Source: a virus. Taken from it: a stretch of 44,835 nucleotides of DNA. The notes under the pieces are model-generated. The model was not told the origin of the DNA. It saw only the letters and a list, made by a program, of their open reading frames with translations, and made no database searches. Shown one piece after another: positions 29,944-37,793 of the stretch. Location of the stretch: positions 1 to 44,835 of the IMG/VR virus record IMGVR_UViG_3300025949_000040. One strand, written 5' to 3'. How positions within the stretch are numbered: the stretch's first letter is position 1; every line of letters begins with the position of its first letter. The position numbers and the translations under genes were made by a program.

Positions 29944-30165
29944 ATGGCTAACTCTCGCTACTACTCGTCCATTGCACAGCAGACGACTCTGACCAGCGGC
30001 ATCACTGCATCTGGCACCACGATGATCGTAGCGGCGACCACCGGTTTTCCGGGGTCGCTGCCCTACACGCTGGCTGTGGACTACGGTGCTTCCAACGAGG
30101 AGCTGGTCGAGGTCACTGGCGTAGCCGGTACAACCCTCACAGTCACTCGTGCGGAAGCACCGTAG
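29944..30165 (+). CDS. N-terminal part of tail fibre, ends at amber codon, 73 aa
   Basis: ATG after AAGGAGTGAC. The frame ends in TAG at 30163-30165, but the same frame continues openly to 31470 with natural-looking sequence (STASHNPGAVVRHVSSARDF). This fits an N-terminal fibre domain (SRYYSSIAQQTTLTSGITASG, GASNEELVEVTGVAGTTLTVTR) attached to a long C-terminal shaft. The residue lost may be a glutamine (CAG to TAG). As it stands, a short product alone, amber readthrough to full length, or a mutation or sequencing artefact are all possible. Confidence 0.75.
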   Translation: MANSRYYSSIAQQTTLTSGITASGTTMIVAATTGFPGSLPYTLAVDYGASNEELVEVTGVAGTTLTVTRAEAP

Positions 30166-31470
30166 TCCACAGCCAGCCATAACCCTGGGGCCGTGGTTCG
30201 CCACGTAAGCTCCGCTCGCGACTTCACTGACAGCAGGACCCACGAGGCGGCCAGTACGAACGTACACGGCCTCTCAGGCGGTGCTGCGGTGGTCGGCACG
30301 AGCAGCACGCAGACGCTGACCAACAAGACTGTGACGCACGTCCTCGGCTCGGCCGACAACTTCAAGCTGTACAACAAGGGTGCGACTGGTGTCACGCAGA
30401 TCATCGGTGACTCCACGAACCCGAACCCGAACCGCATCGAGATCCTGGACGACGAGACGTCGCTGAACGTCATGGCGTACATCAACTCTGGCGGTGCGAT
30501 CAAGTCGATCAGCCGGTCTGGCGACGGTACGAACACGTACCGTCTGCGCCTGACTGACAACGACGGCACGACTGACCGGTTCGCAGTGCTGGCTGGTGGC
30601 ACCATCTCGGTGGCTCCGAACTCCAGCACCACGTTTGTGGGTATCGATCTCGTCGCTCCCGACACCAGCACCTCGAAGAGGGCCATCCGAGTCGCCGCCT
30701 CGGGCGGCGGTACTGAGCGCTTCACGGTGTGGAACGACGGTCGTGTCGACATCGTGGGTTCGGCTGCGGCCTTCTCCACGTTCGACGTAACTGCGCCTGC
30801 GTCGGTGACTGCCGACATCATGCGAGTGATGGACAGCGGCAGCAACACCCAGTTCGCTGTGCAGTCCAGTGGTCGTGCCCTGTCGAACCACGGTATGACC
30901 ATCGCTCAGCCTGGCGTCACCTCTGGTAACGTCCTTCAGGTCGGCGGGTCGAACGCTGGCTACACCGGCAACCTGACTCAGTGGGTCAGCCCTGCCAACG
31001 TGATCGTAGCCAACATCAACGAGTCTGGCCAGCTCACCACGGCTGACCATACAGTCAATGGCACGCTCACGGTCAACGGTACAGTCAACGCCACCGACTA
31101 CACGCAGACCACTTCGACTGGTGCGAGTGTCGTCACGGCGGCGACGGGCTGGTCGGTCTCGACCGCCCGAGCCATGAAGAAGTCTGGATGGGTGATCGTT
31201 GAACTGATCATCGCCCGCACTGGTGCGACCCTGACGGCCGACTCGGCCGGTAACCTGACGGACACCGACCTCTGCACGCTGGACTCCAGCGTCCTGCCGG
31301 ACACGTTCTTCAGTACGGACCGAATCGTGTGGGCCTACTCGACCGGCACGACCGCTGGCACCATCGGACTCAACCCGAGCACGGGTCTGATCCAGGTACT
31401 GGACGCGCACCCCACTAGCACGATCACCAACACGAGCACGCTTCGCGCCACGCTCGTCTATCCGCTCTGA
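30166..31470 (+). CDS. tail fibre shaft and tip, 434 aa, reached only by reading through TAG
   Basis: This segment is in frame with 29944-30165. A separate start could only be a GTG at 30193, with a weak site (CTGGGGCC), so independent translation looks poor. The sequence is a long beta-rich fibre (GTISVAPNSSTTFVGIDLV, repeated Thr/Ser/Gly strands). A short repeat (HTVNGTLTVNGTVNATDYTQ) is followed by a C-terminal ~130-aa domain, presumably receptor-binding or trimerising. Fibres of this type attach the phage to host-surface carbohydrate or wall polymers. Confidence 0.7.
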   Translation, partial: STASHNPGAVVRHVSSARDFTDSRTHEAASTNVHGLSGGAAVVGTSSTQTLTNKTVTHVLGSADNFKLYNKGATGVTQIIGDSTNPNPNRIEILDDETSLNVMAYINSGGAIKSISRSGDGTNTYRLRLTDNDGTTDRFAVLAGGTISVAPNSSTTFVGIDLVAPDTSTSKRAIRVAASGGGTERFTVWNDGRVDIVGSAAAFSTFDVTAPASVTADIMRVMDSGSNTQFAVQSSGRALSNHGMTIAQPGVTSGNVLQVGGSNAGYTGNLTQWVSPANVIVANINESGQLTTADHTVNGTLTVNGTVNATDYTQTTSTGASVVTAATGWSVSTARAMKKSGWVIVELIIARTGATLTADSAGNLTDTDLCTLDSSVLPDTFFSTDRIVWAYSTGTTAGTIGLNPSTGLIQVLDAHPTSTITNTSTLRATLVYPL

Positions 31471-31480
31471 TCGGGGGATC

Positions 31481-31690
31481 ATGGCAAAGGAATTCAACAG
31501 CACCAACTTCGAGATCAGTACTGTGACCTCCGACGACACGACTCTTCAGATGCGTTTCGACTTCGGTGCAGACAGCGATCCCACGCTAGTTGCTGGTCTC
31601 ATGCAGGCCATCAAGGACTACTTCGACGCGGTGCCGAATCACCTGACGGTGAACACCAACCGGTACGAGTCGACGCAGACCACCTTCTAA
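31481..31690 (+). CDS. hypothetical protein, 69 aa
   Basis: ATG about 10 nt after the previous stop with a GGGGGATC leader. A small acidic protein with beta strands and one helix (PTLVAGLMQAIKDYFDAV). It lies between the tail fibre and the large tail protein, so it may be a fibre chaperone or attachment factor. That is context only. Confidence 0.6.
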   Translation: MAKEFNSTNFEISTVTSDDTTLQMRFDFGADSDPTLVAGLMQAIKDYFDAVPNHLTVNTNRYESTQTTF

Positions 31691-31699
31691 GGAGGTTCA

Positions 31700-33640
31700 A
31701 TGGCTGACATTGTCAATCGGATACCGTTCGAGCTTTCCAACTTCGGCACCAGTGGCGGTGGCAGCTACAACCTTCAGGACTACCGCTTCGACTACGCCCT
31801 CGGGGGGATCCCCTTCATGTCGGCCACTCGTGATCAGTGGCCGTACACCGAGGGCATGGCCGAGATCCGCAAGCAGCAGTTCGACTCCTTCCAGGAGCCT
31901 GGAGAGCAGTCGCTGTACGGCTGGTGGCTGCGGTCTCAGTCCACGTTCAACGCTGGTGCCGGGCTCCTGTACCAGGACCCGGACAACGACAACCAGTTCA
32001 ACTACCGCTTCCAGGACTCGCTGGGTGTGGATCCTTGGACGTCCGGTCAGCTCTCGCTGCTCCGCCAGATGGACGTCGCATCGCCCAACCCGCTCATCGG
32101 CTCCGTTCAGAGGGTGAGGGGCTATGTACGTTCTAATGGCGTGGACGCCGCATACCTTGTGGACGGCGGCAATCTCTGGAACTGCGACGGCAGTGGAGCT
32201 GCTGGAGTCACTTTCGCTTCGGTCGGCTCTCTGCTCGACCTGGCTGCTGCGGGTAACCGAAGCCTGATCAACATGAGCGACGGCATCTGGACGAACGTCG
32301 AGGGTGCCGCAGCCTCTCAGATGTACAGCTTCCCGATCACCCCGACCTCGGGGTGCATCGAGTACGTCAAGGGTCGCATCGCGGTAGGCATCAACAACGT
32401 GCTGTACCTGGCCGTGATCAACACTGGTGGATCGCTCGCGATCGACACCAACAACCAGTTCAAGTTCACGCACCCTGACCCCACCTTCAAGTGGTCTTCG
32501 ATCACCGAGGGGCCCAGCGGCATCTACGCCGCTGGCTACAACACCACACAGTCGGTGATCTATAAGATCACCATCGACTTCAGCGGTACGACCGAGGTGT
32601 TCCTGCCTACCGTGACGGCCACCATGCCGACCGGCGAGCTGATCAACAACATCTACGTCTACGTCGGTAGCTTCATGGGTATTGCCACGAACAAGGGCTT
32701 CCGAGTCGGTGAGTTCAACACCTACACGGGTGACGTGAACTACGGACCACTGCTGTTCCAGCCGACAGGCGGATGCCGTGGCATCGTGGGCTTCGACCGG
32801 TTCATGTACGTGGGGTCCACAAACGCCCACGATGGCCAGTCAGGCGTCTTCAGGGTCGACCTGGGTACAACCGTCCAGGAGCAGACCACGAAGGCCGTAC
32901 GGTACGCCTACGCCCGTGACGCGTACGCTTCCGGGAAGTCTGGAGCTATCAACAGTGTGAGTATGCTCGGTGCGAGTAACCGGCTGGTCTTCACGGTCAC
33001 GCAGGACTCACTCATGCGGCAGTCAGCCAGCACTCTCGTGCCGTCTGGCTACCTCACCACGGGGCGCATTCGGTTCAACACCGAGGAGCCCAAGCTCTAC
33101 AAGTTCGTGTCACTCCGCATGCCGAACACTCTCGGCGGTAACGTCCAGTTCTCTCTGATCGACGAGACTGGCGGCGAGACTCCGTACATCACGTACGGTC
33201 CCGGCTTCTCCACGAGTACCGGTGACGTCTCGACTCCTTCCCCCGCTGGAAGGCACAACTGGATACAGCTCAAGTTCACACTGTCTCGCGGTACGGACAC
33301 CACTCAGGGTGGTGTCCTTAACGGCTGGCAGGTGAAGGCACTGCCCGGTTCCACTCGACAGCGGCTGATCAGTCACACCTTCCTTCTCTTCGACGAGGAG
33401 ATGGACAAGGGTGGCCAGCGTCTGGGTGGTGACGGGTACGCTCGTGACAGGTTCGAGGACTTCAAGAACCTGGCCAAGACGGGCGACGTCGTTGCGTTCC
33501 AGGAACTAGTCGAGAACATCTCCACCCTGGTAATCATCGACGACTGGAAGTACGTACAGACGGGGCCTCCGGGCCCCAATGCAAGTACTCTCGGGGGTTA
33601 CCTGACGGTCGTCCTCCGGACGGTCGCTGAAGCTACGTAA
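31700..33640 (+). CDS. large tail protein, beta-propeller-like, 646 aa
   Basis: ATG after AAGGAGGTTCA. It is long, with no signal peptide or transmembrane segment, and is built of many repeated beta-strand units (GYVRSNGVDAAYLVDGGNLW, KGRIAVGINNVLYLAVINTGG, DRFMYVGSTNAHDGQSGVFRVD), as in propeller or nozzle proteins of short phage tails. The C-terminal third looks like a separate beta domain. It probably forms the tail hub or nozzle to which the fibre attaches; no sequence family is confirmed. Confidence 0.7.
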   Translation: MADIVNRIPFELSNFGTSGGGSYNLQDYRFDYALGGIPFMSATRDQWPYTEGMAEIRKQQFDSFQEPGEQSLYGWWLRSQSTFNAGAGLLYQDPDNDNQFNYRFQDSLGVDPWTSGQLSLLRQMDVASPNPLIGSVQRVRGYVRSNGVDAAYLVDGGNLWNCDGSGAAGVTFASVGSLLDLAAAGNRSLINMSDGIWTNVEGAAASQMYSFPITPTSGCIEYVKGRIAVGINNVLYLAVINTGGSLAIDTNNQFKFTHPDPTFKWSSITEGPSGIYAAGYNTTQSVIYKITIDFSGTTEVFLPTVTATMPTGELINNIYVYVGSFMGIATNKGFRVGEFNTYTGDVNYGPLLFQPTGGCRGIVGFDRFMYVGSTNAHDGQSGVFRVDLGTTVQEQTTKAVRYAYARDAYASGKSGAINSVSMLGASNRLVFTVTQDSLMRQSASTLVPSGYLTTGRIRFNTEEPKLYKFVSLRMPNTLGGNVQFSLIDETGGETPYITYGPGFSTSTGDVSTPSPAGRHNWIQLKFTLSRGTDTTQGGVLNGWQVKALPGSTRQRLISHTFLLFDEEMDKGGQRLGGDGYARDRFEDFKNLAKTGDVVAFQELVENISTLVIIDDWKYVQTGPPGPNASTLGGYLTVVLRTVAEAT

Positions 33641-33649
33641 GGGGCGGGG

Positions 33650-33961
33650 ATGGACATAGGGACACTTAGCAGTGTCGCCACCGTCGTAGGGGTCGCAGTA
33701 GGCGGCTACGCTGGTGGTAGACTACAGGGCAGAAGCTCGGCCAGCCAGATCGCGGCCGACACGGTCGAGATGCTACAGACTCAGGTGGAACTCCTGAAGG
33801 AGGACAAGGAGTCTCGGGATGGTGAACTCACCGAACTCCGCCACCGAGTAGAGATCCTCGAAAGCCTCGTGACACAGCGGGCCGAAGTCGAGGAGCTGGG
33901 CACCAAGATCAGCCTCGTGAAGGACACGGTCGATCGCATCGCGATCAGAGTAGGTGCTTGA
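33650..33961 (+). CDS. membrane-anchored coiled-coil protein, 103 aa
   Basis: ATG after AAGGGGCGGGG. An N-terminal hydrophobic segment (SVATVVGVAVGGYAGGRLQG) is followed by a long coiled coil (EMLQTQVELLKEDKESRDGELTELRHRVEILESLVTQ). This is the layout of inner-membrane spanin-like or lysis-accessory proteins, and it lies next to a peptidoglycan-binding protein and a holin-like gene. So it may form a lysis cassette with those two genes. Confidence 0.65.
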   Translation: MDIGTLSSVATVVGVAVGGYAGGRLQGRSSASQIAADTVEMLQTQVELLKEDKESRDGELTELRHRVEILESLVTQRAEVEELGTKISLVKDTVDRIAIRVGA

Positions 33962-33963
33962 AG

Positions 33964-34227
33964 ATGGAGCATGATCCACAGGACGTAACGCCTAGCTGGT
34001 ACAAACCACAGCCGCGCAGTCCGCATCAGGTGTACAAGCCGGACGTCATCAAGGATCTCCAGCGTACCCTGCAAGTTCCGGAGACCGGCGAGATGGACTC
34101 GGCCACGGTCAACCACATCAAGGGTCTGCAACATGTCTTAGACCTCCGGCCTACGGGGATCATCGACGAGCAGACTGCAATCCAGATCGAGAGACTGAGG
34201 AACCGATATGTCGGAGGTAACGAATGA
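33964..34227 (+). CDS. peptidoglycan-binding-domain protein, 87 aa
   Basis: ATG two nt after the previous stop. The middle (VIKDLQRTLQVPETGEMDSATVNHIKGLQHVLDLRPTGIIDEQTAIQIERL) matches the helical repeat of peptidoglycan-binding domains, with the typical LQ-x-G-x-D-x-T pattern. It has no catalytic domain or signal peptide. It could direct lysis proteins to the wall or be a tail-tip module. It overlaps the next gene by 4 nt (ATGA). Confidence 0.7.
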   Translation: MEHDPQDVTPSWYKPQPRSPHQVYKPDVIKDLQRTLQVPETGEMDSATVNHIKGLQHVLDLRPTGIIDEQTAIQIERLRNRYVGGNE

Positions 34228-34451
34228 ACAAGTGGGTCAAGCCAGCCCGAACGGCGATCCAAGTGCTGATCGCCCTTACGTCTGCGGCACCGATCCTCGT
34301 ACCTGCTCTTGGCCTGTCTGCGACAGTGGGAGCGGGTGCGGTCGTGCTGACGGTTTCGGCAGCGGTGTCGAGACTGATGCAGACGCCCTCCGTGGAGACG
34401 CTCCTGAAGTCGTTGAACCTCCACTCCCCGGAGTCTGATCAGATCAAGTGA
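34224..34451 (+). CDS. holin-like protein, 75 aa
   Basis: ATG after GGAGGTAACGA, overlapping the previous gene. Residues about 13-50 are hydrophobic (AIQVLIALTSAAPILVPALGLSATVGAGAVVLTVSAAV) and would make two transmembrane helices. A basic N-terminus and a polar C-terminus (SVETLLKSLNLHSPESDQIK) follow. Last gene of the late operon beside a coiled-coil membrane protein and a wall-binding protein; a good holin candidate. Confidence 0.7.
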   Translation: MNKWVKPARTAIQVLIALTSAAPILVPALGLSATVGAGAVVLTVSAAVSRLMQTPSVETLLKSLNLHSPESDQIK

Positions 34452-34461
34452 GTAACAAAGC

Positions 34462-34491
34462 GGCCCCCTCCTTCTGGAGGGGGCCTTCTTT
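34462..34491. terminator. bidirectional terminator between converging operons
   Basis: GGCCCCCTCC/GGAGGGGGCC with a TTCT loop is followed by TTCTTT on the plus strand. On the minus strand the stem is followed by GCTTTG. It lies between the late rightward operon (stop 34451) and the leftward operon (stop 34503), so it should stop both. Confidence 0.75.
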
Positions 34492-34502
34492 GCGTTGTAG
34501 GG

Positions 34503-34688
34503 TCAGCCGGTGGGGTCGTCCATCAGCCGGTCCCACGCCTCGTCCTCGATGCGCTGGGCCTGGACTCGGTTGGTCAGCGCCTCATGCCGGGCCTGCTGAG
34601 TGCTGCCCCCACGAGTGTCCACCTCCCGAGACTTGGCCGCGTTGTTCGCCTGGACGGCCTTCTCGTACGCCTCGTACTTCTTGCCCAT
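34503..34688 (-). CDS. hypothetical protein, 61 aa, last gene of right leftward operon
   Basis: ATG after GAGGAGCTGAAGTTCTG, overlapping the previous gene by 1 nt (TGATG). A helical, charged, Gln/Ala/Glu-rich protein (YEAYEKAVQANNAAKSREVDTRGGS...QARHEALTNRVQAQRIEDEAW). It may form a coiled coil. Function unknown. Confidence 0.65.
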   Translation of the reverse strand: MGKKYEAYEKAVQANNAAKSREVDTRGGSTQQARHEALTNRVQAQRIEDEAWDRLMDDPTG

Positions 34689-34963
34689 CAGAACTTCAGC
34701 TCCTCTTCCAGCTCACGCTCGGTCTTGAGCGTGCCGTCGTCGGCGACCCGCCAGATCGGGACGCTCACGTGAACGTCGGCGACCTTGATGTAGCTGCGGA
34801 CCAGGTTGATGAACACGTCGGCGTCGAGGCGGATCAGATCCTCGATGGTGTCAGCCACCTCGATGGCGATCGTGGTGTCACTGATGTTCGTCCCGCGCCG
34901 CTTGATCAGGTCCCGAGCGATCTGCTCGGAGACCACCTTCACGATCTCGGTCTGCTCTGCCAT
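34688..34963 (-). CDS. hypothetical protein, 91 aa
   Basis: The second of two consecutive ATGs (34963) is preferred, because GAGGAG lies 4 nt upstream of it and only 1 nt from the first. A soluble alpha/beta protein (EIVKVVSEQIARDLIKRRGTNISDTTIAIEVADTIEDLIRLDADVFINLVRSYIKV) with an acidic C-terminus. No motif recognised. It overlaps genes on both sides. Confidence 0.65.
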   Translation of the reverse strand: MAEQTEIVKVVSEQIARDLIKRRGTNISDTTIAIEVADTIEDLIRLDADVFINLVRSYIKVADVHVSVPIWRVADDGTLKTERELEEELKF

Positions 34964-35220
34964 CATGCTCCTCGATTCTCAGTATCAGACGGCCGTTCCG
35001 TCTGATTACCTTCACGCGCCTCACTGCGTCGCGCCTCCAGTGCGGCCTGAACCTCCTGCACGAACCAGGCTCGGGCCTCTTCTTCGGTCTCGGGGCCGTC
35101 GTCGTACATGTTGCCCCAGTCCCCGCCGAACACGAAGTACAGCGTGACAGTGGCAGGGATTCCGTTACGCTCGGCGGCTATCTCGATGGAGCCATGAGGC
35201 TCCAGCACCGTGTCAGCCAT
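34963..35220 (-). CDS. hypothetical protein, 85 aa
   Basis: The start MADTVLEPHG follows GAGGAGAACG. It has an N-terminal beta-rich half (GSIEIAAERNGIPATVTLYFVFGGDWG) and an acidic helix (ETEEEARAWFVQEVQAALEARRSEAREG). A stretch of the frame upstream overlaps ThyX and lacks a site. Function unknown. Confidence 0.65.
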   Translation of the reverse strand: MADTVLEPHGSIEIAAERNGIPATVTLYFVFGGDWGNMYDDGPETEEEARAWFVQEVQAALEARRSEAREGNQTERPSDTENRGA

Positions 35221-35947
35221 CGTTCTCCTCATAGGTCAGGCCAGCGAAGACATCCGGATACTCCTTCTTCAGGATGTCCGTCACCTTGCGGGCGAACTCC
35301 TGGATCTCCGCGTCGGCGTGAGGGCTGAGCCTCTTCGGCAGCAGCTCCAGCCAGGTGCGCAGGTTGCCGGACACGACCAGCTTGGTCTCCATGCCGGACG
35401 GCAGACCAGCACGGCTCGCCTCGCGAGCCTGCTTGCGGTTGAGTCCGAGAGCACGGAGAGTCTCGACGTTCATCCTGTACTTGTCGCGGTGCTTCTCGGT
35501 GAGCGGCTGGCTCACAGGGAGGCCGAGGCGACGGAAGGCGGGAGGATTGATGGTGTTCGCATCCTCCATGTTCACGAACCGCTGCGACAGCTCGGAGAAG
35601 CTGAGGTGCCGGTGACGGATCAGCTCGTGAGTCAGGTTGCGGCTCACGCCCTCGATGTAGAACGTGACGCTCACGTGCTCCAGGATGGAGAAGTGCTCGT
35701 GGTCCAGGATGTTCTTGATGTAGCCCGCCTGGGTGGCGGTCTCCGGGTTGGGCAGGTCCCACGACTCGTAGCACAGGCGACCAGCGAACTCGATCAGATC
35801 CTGGCCGAACTGCTTGAGGTAGCCCGCACCCTTGCGCACGCGCTTCTCGAAGGCGCTGCCGCCAGCCTTGCCAGGCATGACGTGACGGCTGTCGCCGGTC
35901 GGAGGGAAGAGGTCGACCTTGGTCTGGCCGATCAGAAAGACCTTCAT
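35213..35947 (-). CDS. thyX: flavin-dependent thymidylate synthase ThyX, 244 aa
   Basis: ThyX makes dTMP from dUMP using FAD and methylene-tetrahydrofolate. The signature RHRxxxxxxxS is present (RHRHLSFSELS, R111-S121), with a flavin-site pattern ESWDLPNPETA before it. The start MKVFLIGQTK follows GGAGTTCTG. The length fits ThyX. It is embedded between a nucleotide-modification-type gene and a run of small genes, with dCMP deaminase nearby. Both enzymes feed thymidine to phage DNA synthesis. Confidence 0.95.
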   Translation of the reverse strand: MKVFLIGQTKVDLFPPTGDSRHVMPGKAGGSAFEKRVRKGAGYLKQFGQDLIEFAGRLCYESWDLPNPETATQAGYIKNILDHEHFSILEHVSVTFYIEGVSRNLTHELIRHRHLSFSELSQRFVNMEDANTINPPAFRRLGLPVSQPLTEKHRDKYRMNVETLRALGLNRKQAREASRAGLPSGMETKLVVSGNLRTWLELLPKRLSPHADAEIQEFARKVTDILKKEYPDVFAGLTYEENDG

Positions 35948-36261
35948 CAGAACTCCGGGAGTTCGGGTGTGTACTGGCTCATGACATAAGCGTACAGGAT
36001 GACGGCGTAACCCGCAAGGTCCTTGTACGTGTCGATCTTCGGCTCGTTGTACACCTCTTCGGGCAGGCCCTTCAGCCTGCCCAGCTTGATGCCGATCTGG
36101 GTCATCATGACACCCAGGACGTCGGAGCCGGACAGCTCGGCGGCGTACTCGAAGTTCGAGAACTCGCCGTCGATCTTGTAGTCGTGGTTCTTCTCGGAGA
36201 GAGTCTGCCGCAGGTCTTCGATCGCGGCGTCGATCCAAGAGTTCGGGTCACGAGAGGTCAT
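35947..36261 (-). CDS. nucleotide-modification-associated-type protein, 104 aa
   Basis: The pattern NHDYKIDGEFSNFEYAAELSG followed by KLGRLKGL resembles phage proteins placed in the DUF1599 or nucleotide-modification-associated group. Members accompany ThyX and deoxynucleotide-modifying enzymes. Its start lies in the dCMP deaminase-side overlap; its stop abuts ThyX. The role is inferred from family resemblance and neighbour; the exact reaction is unknown. Confidence 0.6.
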   Translation of the reverse strand: MTSRDPNSWIDAAIEDLRQTLSEKNHDYKIDGEFSNFEYAAELSGSDVLGVMMTQIGIKLGRLKGLPEEVYNEPKIDTYKDLAGYAVILYAYVMSQYTPELPEF

Positions 36262-36571
36262 CTTCGGTGATCACCACCTTGGTCGTCTTCACGATGCGGA
36301 CCTTCGCGTACACTTCCTTGGCGTCCACGTAGGACGCCATCACTCCGTCCAGCGTCTTGGAGCCGAGACCCCAGGGACGCCAGGCCCGCTCGTTGTTGAA
36401 CATGAACGAGTAGGCAGAGTCATCCTTGCGCCACGCCTGCACCTGGTACCAGTCGCCCTCAGAGGGCTCCTGCTCCACCGTGTGAAGCGTCACGAGTTTC
36501 GACGACGACTCGTCCGATGCGAGCGTGATCGATGAGGTTGAGGCATTGTCGGCACGGTTCTTCCGTGACAT
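36248..36571 (-). CDS. hypothetical protein, 107 aa, start uncertain
   Basis: The C-terminal two thirds look like a natural protein (GDWYQVQAWRKDDSAYSFMFNNERAWRPWGLGSKTLDGVMASYVDAKEVYAKVRIVKTTKVVI). An ATG at 36571 has GGGAG 9 nt upstream but would overlap 113 nt of the deaminase. A GTG within the overlap (for example in VTLHTVEQEPSEG) is the alternative. Function unknown. Confidence 0.55.
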   Translation of the reverse strand: MSRKNRADNASTSSITLASDESSSKLVTLHTVEQEPSEGDWYQVQAWRKDDSAYSFMFNNERAWRPWGLGSKTLDGVMASYVDAKEVYAKVRIVKTTKVVITEDDLS

Positions 36572-36887
36572 AGAGAGTTGCTCCCTCGCACGATCCCAGA
36601 CCGGCATCAAGGATCGCGTTGTGTTCGGCGTGGATGGCGTAGCAGGGGAACTGGTTGTAGTCGGCACCTGCCGGTACATCGTCGTAGCTGAGCCGTCCTC
36701 GTGGACAACCACCGTCCACGCAGTGAACCTTCCCTGCTGCGACTCCATTGTACCCCTGTCCGATTACCTTCTTGTCCTTGACGACAACGGCCCCCACCTT
36801 GCGGCGGGAGCACGTTGATCGCTGTGCCCAGATGTGGGCTATGTCAAGGAAGGTTCCGTCCCAGGAAGGACGGCTCACTTGCGTCAT
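36459..36887 (-). CDS. dCMP deaminase-like protein, 142 aa
   Basis: HAEHNAI (H86, E88) and PCRQC (C112, C115) are the zinc and catalytic motifs of cytidine/deoxycytidylate deaminases. The layout is close to ComEB and T4 Cd dCMP deaminases, which turn dCMP into dUMP for thymidylate synthase, fitting with ThyX two genes downstream. Additional cysteines (C26, C56, C61, C82) could bind a second zinc, as in those enzymes. Start is an ATG, with overlapping neighbours on both sides. Confidence 0.85.
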   Translation of the reverse strand: MTQVSRPSWDGTFLDIAHIWAQRSTCSRRKVGAVVVKDKKVIGQGYNGVAAGKVHCVDGGCPRGRLSYDDVPAGADYNQFPCYAIHAEHNAILDAGLGSCEGATLYVTEEPCRQCLNLIDHARIGRVVVETRDASHGGAGAL

Positions 36888-37149
36888 AGTCCAGCTCGAT
36901 CCGGTCGTTCACGGCGGGCGTGAGCCACGCCGCATTCTTCTTGTGGAGGACGATGTAGCTGCTACCCGCAGACGTCTTGCGCCACACGTAGGTGAGGCTG
37001 CGGGTGTCCTTCTCGGCTACCTTGATCCACGGGTGGTCATTCGCGTCCAGCCTGTAGACCTTACCGATGCGGTGTCGGCCGGTCGAGGACGCCGCCGAAA
37101 CGACGACGTCCCCAATCTCGACCTTAACGCCATAGGCGTCGTATGCCAC
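36844..37149 (-). CDS. hypothetical protein, 101 aa
   Basis: A GTG start (MAYDAYGVKVEIG) with no strong ribosome binding site; translation may depend on coupling. The protein is beta-rich (VEIGDVVVSAASSTGRHRIGKVYRL, WIKVAEKD) and may form an SH3-like fold. It overlaps the deaminase gene by about 40 nt. Function unknown. Confidence 0.55.
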   Translation of the reverse strand: MAYDAYGVKVEIGDVVVSAASSTGRHRIGKVYRLDANDHPWIKVAEKDTRSLTYVWRKTSAGSSYIVLHKKNAAWLTPAVNDRIELDYDASEPSFLGRNLP

Positions 37150-37209
37150 GTCAGCCAGCCGGACAGCCGCAGTGCGGCGGGAAGTGCGGAGGGTTGGTGC
37201 AGTTGTGGT

Positions 37210-37389
37210 TCACTTCCGGTGACGTCCCTTCGGCTTCTCCACGCCCGCAGCGTCCGCATTGGGAGTGGTGGTGAACTTGCGGTTCTGCTGGTACTGCTGG
37301 TCGAACTCCTTCGCCTTCGTCTCAGGCGAAGCACTCTCGTCGAACGGCTTGTCGTTGAGGTTGTCGGTCCTGCGTCGTCCGCCCGCCAT
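37210..37389 (-). CDS. hypothetical basic protein, 59 aa
   Basis: The start MAGGRRRTDN follows GAAGGGGAATG. A polar, Arg/Lys/Gln-rich small protein with no hydrophobic segment. The start shares bases with the stop of the 21-aa peptide gene upstream. Function unknown. Confidence 0.6.
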   Translation of the reverse strand: MAGGRRRTDNLNDKPFDESASPETKAKEFDQQYQQNRKFTTTPNADAAGVEKPKGRHRK

Positions 37390-37454
37390 CATTCCCCTTC
37401 GGGTTTGGGAGGGAACGGCGGCTTGAGGATCGGGAGATCCCTGTCGTCAGCCAC
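37389..37454 (-). CDS. tiny Pro-rich peptide, 21 aa
   Basis: GTG start with GAGGAGCTGACGC upstream (good spacing); the stop overlaps the next gene's start (TGATG). The sequence is VADDRDLPILKPPFPPKPEG plus E. Such a tiny peptide may act as a translational coupler or bind a host protein. Coupling at both ends supports it; otherwise it could be chance. Confidence 0.45.
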   Translation of the reverse strand: MADDRDLPILKPPFPPKPEGE

Positions 37455-37692
37455 GCGTCAGCTCCTCGATTCGGTACTCCTCGTTCTGGAGGCCACTCTT
37501 GTGGTCCTCCAGTTGCAGGCTGGTCTCATCCTGGTCCAGCTCCACGCCGTGGGCCTCGGCGATCAGGTCGAGGGCATCCCACGCCTCGTCCTCGGAGGCG
37601 AACCACTTGCCTCCGGTCACCTCGGACGACGTGTCGTTCGCGATGTCGGTCCACTCGTTGATGATGACGAAGACCTTGACGGTGTCGGACAC
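37447..37692 (-). CDS. hypothetical protein, 81 aa
   Basis: A GTG start (MSDTVKVFVIINEWTDIAND) is chosen because AAGGAAGAGGAA lies just upstream. A longer frame from GTG 37797 reaches back to the primase stop but would span an inverted repeat (CCGGAACT/AGTTCCGG, 37748-37769) and has a weak site. The protein is acidic, with a strand (TVKVFVIINEW) followed by helices (EDEAWDALDLIAEAHGVEL). Function unknown. Confidence 0.55.
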   Translation of the reverse strand: MSDTVKVFVIINEWTDIANDTSSEVTGGKWFASEDEAWDALDLIAEAHGVELDQDETSLQLEDHKSGLQNEEYRIEELTRG

Positions 37693-37793
37693 TTCTTCCT
37701 CTTCCTTGTTGATGTTGCGCTTCCAGTCGTGCCTTGTGCCACGGGATTCCCGGAACTTGAGTTCCGGGCCCCATGAGTTGCGCCAGCTTCGGC

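Noticed and set aside
30193-31470. Tail fibre shaft as an independently started gene
   Set aside because: The GTG at 30193 has only a weak upstream purine stretch, and the preceding 27 bases continue fibre-like sequence in the same frame after the amber codon.
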